Part shown: one piece after another, positions 1-5,015 of the stretch
Layout of the letters: each line of letters begins with the position of its first letter
Position numbering within the stretch: the stretch's first letter is position 1
Origin: an uncultured bacterium
GTDB taxonomy: Bacteria; Eisenbacteria; RBG-16-71-46; CAIMUX01
Direction: 5' to 3'
Assembly (NCBI GenBank): GCA_946886185.1
Contig: CAMPIC010000194.1
Coordinates: 1 to 6,128, forward strand
DNA: 6,128 bases
The notes under the pieces: generated by a model
The model's database searches: none
Told to the model about the DNA's origin: nothing
The model's input: the letters and a program-made list of their open reading frames with translations, nothing else
Program-made: the position numbers and the translations under genes

Positions 1-402
1 CTCCAGCCCTGCGCCACGGGAGGCTTTTTGACCGCGGCGCTGCTCTGGCCTCCTGCGATCGCGCTGGGGTATCTAGTCGGTCTGGGGCTGCAAGCTCAGT
101 GGACGGTGCGCTCCTGGCGCATCGGTCTGGCGGGCGAGCGAACGGTGGTGCAGTGGCTAGGCGAACGCGTGCTCGATCGCTGGATCGGAGCTCTGCAGCG
201 GCTGGCGCGCGCTCTTTTGGGCCTGGTGATCGGTTTCGTCGCCGTCGAGGTCGCGCAATGGGGAGCCGTGGAGCTCATCGCGCTCGCGAGCCTGCTCGTC
301 ATCGGACTGCTGCTCGGGCGCCGTGGGGGATCGCCGTACATGTTGGCCTGGATCGCCGTGGCCGCGGCGTTGCTGCTCGGCGCAGTGGGACTCCGGGGAT
401 AG
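1..402 (+). CDS. Probable PTS IIC permease subunit, mannose/fructose/sorbose family (C-terminal part; 5' end outside window)
   Basis: The reading frame is open from the first base and ends at TAG 400-402, leaving 133 residues of a longer protein. A TTG at 28 is only an internal codon; no ribosome-binding site precedes it. About four hydrophobic segments are visible at window residues 9-31, 66-83, 88-106 and 112-130. Between the first two lies a charged, Trp/Arg-rich amphipathic stretch (roughly 34-65). The protein is therefore an integral inner-membrane protein. No single diagnostic motif is present. The assignment to the sugar-translocating IIC subunit rests on hydrophobicity, the presence of only the C-terminal end, and position: it sits 20 bp upstream of ptsH and ptsI. 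In many non-enteric bacteria the sorbose/mannose-type IIA, IIB and IIC genes lie directly before ptsH-ptsI. In that role it would move a hexose across the membrane for phosphorylation by IIB. It could instead be an unrelated membrane protein of the same operon. Confidence 0.55.
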   Translation, partial: LQPCATGGFLTAALLWPPAIALGYLVGLGLQAQWTVRSWRIGLAGERTVVQWLGERVLDRWIGALQRLARALLGLVIGFVAVEVAQWGAVELIALASLLVIGLLLGRRGGSPYMLAWIAVAAALLLGAVGLRG

Positions 403-403
403 A

Positions 404-422
404 CGGAAGGGAGAGTTCGCAA
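404..422 (+). promoter_or_regulatory. Ribosome-binding site that sets the HPr start
   Basis: A purine-rich AAGGGAGAG run (407-415), with GGGAG at 409-413, lies 9 nt before GTG 423. The same frame stays open well upstream, inside the IIC gene, so this site is what fixes the start. GTG 426 is the alternative. Starting at 423 puts the catalytic histidine at exactly residue 15 and the regulatory serine at residue 46, matching standard HPr numbering. Confidence 0.6.
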
Positions 423-695
423 GTGGTGGAGGGAAAGGTGGTGGTGCGCAACTACCCCGGCATCCATGCATACCCGGCGGGCGTGTTCGTCAAGAAGGCG
501 AGCGAGTTCCAGTCGGAGATCTTCGTGCGCCACGGCGATCTCAACGTGAACGGAAAGAGCATCCTGGGAGTGCTCATGCTGGCCGCGGAGACCGGCGCGC
601 AGCTCACCATCACCGCCGAAGGGCCCGACGCAGAAGACGCGGTGCGCTCCCTTACCGAGCTGGTGGTGTGTCGATTCGGTGAGGATCCGTCATGA
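423..695 (+). CDS. ptsH: HPr, phosphocarrier protein of the PTS (non-canonical Tyr17)
   Basis: This 90-residue cytoplasmic protein matches the usual HPr length of 85-90. HPr accepts phosphate from Enzyme I on a histidine and passes it to the IIA domains of sugar-specific Enzymes II. The active-site motif reads GIHAYPA at residues 13-19, with His15 in the expected place. Position 17, almost always Arg in HPr (HARPA), is Tyr here, encoded by TAC 471-473. The second signature, GKSILGVLMLAA, is at 44-55 and includes Ser46, the residue phosphorylated by HPr kinase in Firmicutes and several Gram-negative phyla. This suggests an HprK-type regulatory kinase elsewhere in the genome; none is visible here. 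The C-terminal helix is typical (GPDAEDAVRSL). The gene starts 20 bp after the membrane subunit and overlaps ptsI by ATGA (692-695), indicating translational coupling. Identity is secure; how the R17Y change affects phosphotransfer is unknown. Confidence 0.93.
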   Translation: MVEGKVVVRNYPGIHAYPAGVFVKKASEFQSEIFVRHGDLNVNGKSILGVLMLAAETGAQLTITAEGPDAEDAVRSLTELVVCRFGEDPS

Positions 696-2521
696 GTCCG
701 GTCCGGGGACGAAGGCTCGCCTCGGTGCACCGCACCGGCATCCCGGTCTCCGGCGGATTGGTGATCGGGCCGGCGCATCTCTCCGTTTCCGATGAGGCGC
801 CTCCCATCGATCGCCCGCTCCCGCCCGGCGAGGAAGCGAGCGAGGTGCGGAGGTTTCGCGTCGCGATCCGGCGGAGCCGCGACGAGCTGCGCGCGCTGAA
901 GGAAGTGCTTGCCTCCGATCCCGATGATCCGGGCGTGCGCGTGCTCGACGCGCATCTGCTCATTCTGGAAGACTCCGCGCTCGAAGAAGTGATTGCGCGG
1001 ATCCGCTCCGAGCGCCGGTCCGCGGCCATGCTCCTCGCACAGGTCTTTCAAAAGCACATCTCTTCGCTCGAGGCTTCCGATGCGGAGTACTTCCGCGCGC
1101 GCGCCGCCGACATCCGTGACGTGCGCAGGCGGATCCTGCGGCATCTGGAAGGCGATTCGCGCGGCGGGGGAAGGAGCGTTCCGGTCGGCTCGATCCTGGT
1201 CGCCACCGAGCTCGCGCCGAGCGATGCCGCCTCCTTCGATCCCGAGCGGGTGCGCGGAGTCGTCACCGACCACGGCGGCGCCACCAGCCATGCCGCCATC
1301 CTCGCGCGCTCTCGCGGGATCCCCGCGGTGGTGGGACTGGTCGACCTCACTCCCCACATCCGAGAGGGGGATACGGTGCTGGTCGACGGCGATCACGGCG
1401 ATGTGGTGGTGCGCCCGACTCCCGCGGAGGTGCGCGTGTTCGAAACGAGGCGCAAACAGGCGCTCCGCAGGGACAAGGCGCTGGCGCGCATCGACCGGGA
1501 GCCGGCGGTCACGATCGACTCGTACCCGATTTCCATCCAGGCGAACATCGAGATTCCCGAAGACGCGGATGTGGCCGCTCGCCTCCACTGCGCCGGCGTG
1601 GGACTTTTCCGCACCGAGTTCTTCTTCTTGGGGCGCGATGAGCCGCCGGACGAAGAGGGTCAGCTGCGCGCGTATCGGCGCGTCGCCCGGCGACTCCGCC
1701 CGCATCCGGTCACGATCCGGACCTTCGATCTCGGGGGGGACAAGTTCGCTTCCTACGTGGGGACGACGCGCGCCGACAATCCGTTTCTGGGAGTGCGCGG
1801 CATCCGCTTCCTCCTCCAGCATCGCGATGTGCTCAAAACGCAGCTTCGCGCCATCCTGCGCGCGTCGACCCAGGGAAAGGTGCGGATCCTCTATCCGATG
1901 GTCACCTCGGTCGAGGAACTGCGCGACGCGAACGAGGTTCGCGAGGAAGCGCGCCGCGAGCTGAAGAGGGAAGGCGTCCAGATCGGCGCGGTGGAGTGCG
2001 GAATCATGATCGAGGTCCCGGCGGCGGTCGCGCTCGCCGACCTCTTCGCGCGCGAATGCGACTTCTTCTCCATCGGATCGAACGATCTCATCCAGTACAC
2101 GCTCGCCGTCGATCGCGCGAATCAGAACGTCGCTTACCTCTACGATCCCTTCCATCCGGCGGTGCTGCGCGCTCTCGCGGCCACCTTGGAAGCGGGACAG
2201 CGCGCCGGCATTCCCGTTTCCGCGTGCGGAGAGATGGCGGGGTCGCTCCATGGCGCCGCCTTCCTCCTGGGGCTCGGGTGCACGCAGCTCAGCATGGCTC
2301 CGAAGAGCGTTCGCCGAATCAAGGATCTGGTGCGTAGAGTGAGGATCGTGGATTTGCGGCGCATGACCGAGGAGGCGCTCCTGCAACCGACGGGCGCGGA
2401 GGTGCGACGAGTGGTGGAGGCGGCGCTCCGGCCGATCCTGGGAGCGGAGGCGGCTCCATTGATGGCGGCTCCTCCTGGCAGACGTGACAGCAGACACGAA
2501 GGATCGGCCCGAGATGGATGA
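692..2521 (+). CDS. ptsI: PTS Enzyme I (phosphoenolpyruvate-protein phosphotransferase)
   Basis: This 609-residue cytoplasmic enzyme starts the PTS cascade: it autophosphorylates from phosphoenolpyruvate and hands phosphate to HPr. The domains are in standard order. An N-terminal swivel strand (GGLVIGPAHL, 21-30) is followed by a helical HPr-binding insert (about 35-150). The phosphohistidine domain has GGATSHAAI with catalytic His200, and the C-terminal PEP-binding TIM barrel starts near 275. Barrel residues all match E. coli Enzyme I with an offset of about 10: Arg307 in GLFRTEF, Arg343 in TIRTFDLGGDK, Glu441 in GIMIEVPAA, Asn464-Asp465 in IGSNDLIQY, and catalytic Cys512 in ACGEMAG. The enzyme looks fully active. 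It is some 30 residues longer than E. coli EI (575), mainly through a Pro/Arg-rich C-terminal tail that overlaps the signals of the next gene. ATG 692 overlaps the ptsH stop, and GAGGA at 681-685 lies 6 nt upstream. Confidence 0.97.
   Translation: MSPVRGRRLASVHRTGIPVSGGLVIGPAHLSVSDEAPPIDRPLPPGEEASEVRRFRVAIRRSRDELRALKEVLASDPDDPGVRVLDAHLLILEDSALEEVIARIRSERRSAAMLLAQVFQKHISSLEASDAEYFRARAADIRDVRRRILRHLEGDSRGGGRSVPVGSILVATELAPSDAASFDPERVRGVVTDHGGATSHAAILARSRGIPAVVGLVDLTPHIREGDTVLVDGDHGDVVVRPTPAEVRVFETRRKQALRRDKALARIDREPAVTIDSYPISIQANIEIPEDADVAARLHCAGVGLFRTEFFFLGRDEPPDEEGQLRAYRRVARRLRPHPVTIRTFDLGGDKFASYVGTTRADNPFLGVRGIRFLLQHRDVLKTQLRAILRASTQGKVRILYPMVTSVEELRDANEVREEARRELKREGVQIGAVECGIMIEVPAAVALADLFARECDFFSIGSNDLIQYTLAVDRANQNVAYLYDPFHPAVLRALAATLEAGQRAGIPVSACGEMAGSLHGAAFLLGLGCTQLSMAPKSVRRIKDLVRRVRIVDLRRMTEEALLQPTGAEVRRVVEAALRPILGAEAAPLMAAPPGRRDSRHEGSARDG
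2498..2513 (+). promoter_or_regulatory. Ribosome-binding site selecting the isomerase start at 2514
   Basis: GAAGGA at 2498-2503 lies 10 nt before ATG 2514. An in-frame GTG at 2484 has no comparable site upstream. The family's N-terminal helix (a GM...LP pattern) follows directly from ATG 2514, which supports this choice. The site lies within the last codons of ptsI. Confidence 0.5.
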
Positions 2522-3589
2522 ATCGCTGCCCGGCATGGGCCAGATGACGAAGTGGACCGAAGAGCTGCCGAAGCAGATCGCCGGCGCGCTGGCCGCGGCG
2601 CGCGATCGCGGTTGGCCCGCATCCGGACATCGCCAGTCCTCCACTCCACACGCGCCCGGGCAACCGCAAGCGCGCCGGCGCGTCATCATGGGGATGGGGG
2701 GATCGGGCATCAGCGGCCGACTGGCCGCGCTCGTCCTGAACGATCGCCTCTCCGAGCCGGTGAGCTTCGTCGGAGACGGCGCCCTTCCCGCCTGGATCGA
2801 CGAGAGCACCGATCTGCTCGTCGTGAGCTACTCCGGCCAGACATGGGAAGCACTGGGGGTCTGGGAGGAAGGGACTCGCAGAGGCGCGCGACTTTCGGCG
2901 ATCACATCCGGCGGTGAGCTCCTGCAGCGCGCTCGCGTCCAGGGGCGCCCCTGTTTCGAGGTGCCGGGTGGATACGCGCCGCGCTCTGGCTGGACACCGA
3001 GTCCGCCGCTCCCCTCGCGGAGGGCCTTGCCGGGGCGGCAGCGTTCCTTTCCGAGCTCCGAGCCGCGCGCGGCCCGGAGGCGCTCGGCGCGGATCCGGTC
3101 GAGCTCGGCAGGGCCATGGCGAACCGTCCTGTCTACCTCTATGCCTCCACCGAAGCGGCGCTCCCGCTTGCGCAGAGGTGGAAGAGCCAGCTCGCGGAAA
3201 ACGCGAAGCAAATGGCCCAAGTCGGATATTTTCCGGAGGTTACGCACAACGAAGTGGAGGCCTGGTCCGATCCGGCGAGCGCCGGCGTGCCTGCTCGGGA
3301 AGGAGCTCCGCTCTGCGTCGTGCTCGAGCTGGATCCCGCGCATGCGGAACGGCAGCGCGCGATCGACGCGATGCTCGATGAGGTCCGAAACGCGGGCGGT
3401 GAGGTGCGGCGCCTCGTTGCTCTTCCAGGCGAGGGGGAGATCGCGCCCGAGCGCTCCTGGATCGAGCGCGTTCTGGGGCTGCTCTGGCTCGGCGACCTCG
3501 CCAGCCTTGCATGCGCGCAGGCGCGCGGCGTCGATCCTCTCTCGATTCCCGCGCTCGATCGAGTCAAGGCAGCCGTGCGCGCGCGATGA
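2514..3589 (+). pseudogene. Bifunctional phosphoglucose/phosphomannose isomerase, interrupted by a frameshift near 2976-2986
   Basis: The family interconverts glucose-6-P or mannose-6-P with fructose-6-P in the cytoplasm, using a two-lobed SIS fold. From ATG 2514, residues 1-157 carry the first SIS lobe: GMGGSGISG (60-68), a sugar-phosphate SYSGQT loop (105-110), ITSGG (130-134) and PGGYAPR ending at Arg157 (codon 2982-2984). Beyond that the frame turns into Arg/Ser-rich nonsense and stays open only to 3725. The genuine continuation is in another frame from about 2981 (ALWLDTES...) through MANRPVYLY at 3116 to TGA 3587-3589. It carries the second lobe with AENAK (Glu codon 3197-3199), THNEV (His 3245-3247) and DRVKAA (Lys 3566-3568). 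The Glu-to-His spacing of 16 equals that of catalytic Glu203 and His219 as I recall them in the Pyrobaculum enzyme. The restored protein would be about 358 residues, normal for bacterial members. The gene overlaps ptsI by 8 bp. Either a real one-base-type lesion or an assembly error in GC-rich sequence explains this; I cannot tell which. Confidence 0.85.
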
Positions 3590-3613
3590 GCGCTCCGGCG
3601 CGCAAGCCGCGAG

Positions 3614-3643
3614 TTGCCGGGCCATTCCAGCGCGTGATACGCT
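3614..3643 (+). promoter_or_regulatory. Possible sigma-70-type promoter for metK
   Basis: TTGCCG (3614-3619) and TACGCT (3638-3643) are separated by 18 nt, each matching three of six positions of the -35 and -10 consensus with the most conserved bases kept (TTG; TA...T). Transcription would start near 3650, leaving a leader of about 78 nt before metK. This is a by-eye call in GC-rich DNA; read-through from the pts genes is the alternative. Confidence 0.3.
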
Positions 3644-3727
3644 CCCGGGTCACCATCCGGCTCAATCCGGCGCGGGTTGGAACTGCGCCTGTCCATCCGC
3701 CATCACCGTAGAGGAGAAGAGGTAACG
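3644..3727 (+). promoter_or_regulatory. metK leader with phased ATCCGG repeats and ribosome-binding site
   Basis: ATCCGG occurs at 3655-3660 and 3665-3670, with ATCCGC at 3695-3700: spacings of 10 and 30 bp, whole helical turns. The first two copies can also form a short CCGG...CCGG hairpin. GAGGAG (3711-3716) and AGAGG (3718-3722) precede ATG 3728 by 11 and 5 nt. I looked for SAM-binding riboswitch cores, which often precede metK, and recognised none. The regulatory meaning is inference. Confidence 0.3.
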
Positions 3728-4888
3728 ATGCGCCACCGTACGCTCATCACGTCCGAATCCGTGACCGCTGGGCACCCCGACAAGGTCGCCGACCAGGTCT
3801 CGGACGCGGTTCTCGACGCCATCATCGCCGAGGACACGCGGGCACATGTCGCCTGCGAAACGCTGGTGACTACCGGGATGGCGCTCGTCTCGGGTGAGAT
3901 CTCCACGACAGCCTGGGCCGACATCCCCGATATCGTGCGCCGGACGTTGCGTTCGATCGGGTACGACGATCCTTCCTATGGATTCGACTGGGAGACGTGC
4001 GCCGTCCTCACCACCATCGACAAGCAGTCGCCCGACATCAATCAGGGAGTCGATCGTCCCGATCCAGAGCAGCAGGGAGCGGGGGATCAAGGGCTCATGT
4101 TCGGATACGCGACCGAGGAGACGGAGGTGCTGATGCCGCTTCCGATCCTGCTCGCGCACCAGCTCGCCCATCGTCTCGAAGCGGTGCGCGTTTCCGGCGA
4201 GCTTCCGTATCTCGGTCCGGATGGAAAATCTCAAGTCACGATCGAGTATGCCGACGGCCGCCCGCGCCGGATCGACACCGTGGTGATCTCCGCGCAGCAC
4301 CGCCCCGAAGTGAAGATCGAGCAGATCCGCGCCGACATCGAGCGGGCCGTCATTCGGCCGTTGCTGCCTCCGGACATCGACGCCACCGACCTCAAGCTCT
4401 ACATCAATCGCACCGGACGATTCGTGCACGGAGGTCCGGCCGCCGACACCGGGCTCACCGGGCGCAAGATCATCGTCGACACCTACGGCGGGATGGCTCG
4501 CCACGGAGGAGGCGCCTTCTCCGGAAAGGACCCCTCGAAGGTGGATCGCTCCGCCGCCTATGCCGCGCGCTGGGTCGCGAAGACGCTGGTCGCGGCGGGA
4601 GCGGCTGAGCGCTGCGAGGTGCAGCTTGCGTACTGCATCGGCCATCCGGAACCGGTTTCGATCCACTGCGACACCTACGGAACGCACCGGGTCGATCCGG
4701 AGAAGCTCGAAGCGGCCATCCGTGAAGTGTTCGACTTGCGTCCCTACGCGATCATCCGGGACCTGGAGCTGCTCCGCCCGATCTATCGAAAGACGGCGGC
4801 GTACGGTCACTTCGGCCGGATGGAGCCGGAGTTCACCTGGGAGCAGACTTCGCGCGTGGATGCGCTGAAGAGAGTGCTCGGTCTCTGA
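3728..4888 (+). CDS. metK: S-adenosylmethionine synthetase (methionine adenosyltransferase)
   Basis: This 386-residue cytoplasmic enzyme makes S-adenosylmethionine from methionine and ATP, releasing phosphate and pyrophosphate; it normally works as a tetramer. E. coli MetK has 384 residues, so the gene is complete. Family landmarks are all present: [11 protein letters not shown] (9-19) with the catalytic His16 and Asp18, the active-site loop [10 protein letters not shown] (99-108), the signature [11 protein letters not shown] (117-127), [11 protein letters not shown] (245-255) and the phosphate-binding GGGAFSGKD (260-268) with Lys266, followed by [14 protein letters not shown]. The C-terminus ends with the usual AAYGHFGR. 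One deviation is Ala14, where the first motif normally has Glu (SVTEGHPDK). The frame is open upstream to a TTG at 3677, but ATG 3728 has the ribosome-binding site and gives the family's N-terminus. It lies 138 bp after the isomerase and is probably transcribed separately from the sugar genes, to which it has no obvious functional link. Confidence 0.98.
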   Translation: MRHRTLITSESVTAGHPDKVADQVSDAVLDAIIAEDTRAHVACETLVTTGMALVSGEISTTAWADIPDIVRRTLRSIGYDDPSYGFDWETCAVLTTIDKQSPDINQGVDRPDPEQQGAGDQGLMFGYATEETEVLMPLPILLAHQLAHRLEAVRVSGELPYLGPDGKSQVTIEYADGRPRRIDTVVISAQHRPEVKIEQIRADIERAVIRPLLPPDIDATDLKLYINRTGRFVHGGPAADTGLTGRKIIVDTYGGMARHGGGAFSGKDPSKVDRSAAYAARWVAKTLVAAGAAERCEVQLAYCIGHPEPVSIHCDTYGTHRVDPEKLEAAIREVFDLRPYAIIRDLELLRPIYRKTAAYGHFGRMEPEFTWEQTSRVDALKRVLGL

Positions 4889-4898
4889 CGCGCCGAGA

Positions 4899-4921
4899 GC
4901 GCCGCTTTTCCCGAGCGGCGC
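4899..4921 (+). terminator. Hairpin after metK, possible terminator without U-tract
   Basis: A perfect 8-bp stem, GCGCCGCT (4899-4906) with AGCGGCGC (4914-4921), closes a 7-nt loop 10 nt after the metK stop. No T-run follows, so it would be a weak or atypical intrinsic terminator, or simply a 3'-end stabilising hairpin. Position and stem quality favour a role in ending metK transcription. Confidence 0.45.
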
Positions 4922-4934
4922 GACGCGCTACCAT
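4906..4934 (+). promoter_or_regulatory. Possible promoter for ftsK
   Basis: TTTTCC (4906-4911) and TACCAT (4929-4934) are 17 nt apart; the -10 matches four of six consensus bases and the -35 three. It overlaps the hairpin after metK, so terminator and promoter would share DNA. Transcription from here would leave a leader of about 75 nt before ftsK. The call is by eye. Confidence 0.3.
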
Positions 4935-4943
4935 GGATGCGCG

Positions 4944-5010
4944 CGGGTCCAGGACGGACCCGAGTCCAAGGCAGGAGACCCGGTCAGGGAGCGACCCGGG
5001 AGAACTGGAG
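4944..5010 (+). other. Structured leader upstream of ftsK: two hairpins and three GACCCG copies
   Basis: The first hairpin has a perfect 7-bp stem, CGGGTCC (4944-4950) with GGACCCG (4956-4962), around an AGGAC loop. A second can form between CCCGG (4979-4983) and CCGGG (4996-5000) with a 12-nt loop. GACCCG occurs three times, at 4957, 4977 and 4993, the last two within a GACCCGG direct repeat. The ribosome-binding GGAG (5007-5010) follows directly, 5 nt before ATG 5016, so folding could affect access to it. I do not recognise a known riboswitch class, and a protein operator is equally possible. Confidence 0.4.
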
Positions 5011-5015
5011 CATTC

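Noticed and set aside
452..2809. A 785-codon open frame on the minus strand, antisense to ptsH, ptsI and the start of the isomerase
   Set aside because: It lies opposite genes with complete, conserved catalytic motifs; its translation is Arg/His/Asp-rich with no recognisable domain. Long antisense frames are common in GC-rich DNA with G/C third positions.
3586..3711. A 41-codon frame whose ATG overlaps the isomerase stop (ATGA) and whose TAG sits in the metK ribosome-binding region
   Set aside because: The overlap is tempting, but the frame spans the possible promoter and repeats, lacks a convincing ribosome-binding site, and its third-position G/C (about two thirds) looks like background rather than the bias of the real genes.
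2985..3725. The Arg/Ser-rich C-terminal continuation of the isomerase's first frame
   Set aside because: Family motifs continue in the other frame over the same bases, so this is out-of-frame translation rather than a novel domain.
3644..3727. SAM- or SAH-sensing riboswitch before metK
   Set aside because: No recognisable core of the known SAM or SAH riboswitch classes was found by eye; only short hairpins and repeats are present.
3662..4810. A 382-codon open frame on the minus strand, antisense to metK
   Set aside because: It is the mirror of metK codons; no ribosome-binding site or family motif was seen, and metK identity is certain.
4977..5000. Resemblance to part of the guanidine-III riboswitch (ACCCGGTCAGG)
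   Set aside because: Only about ten bases agree; the rest of the pseudoknot and a guanidine-related downstream gene are missing.
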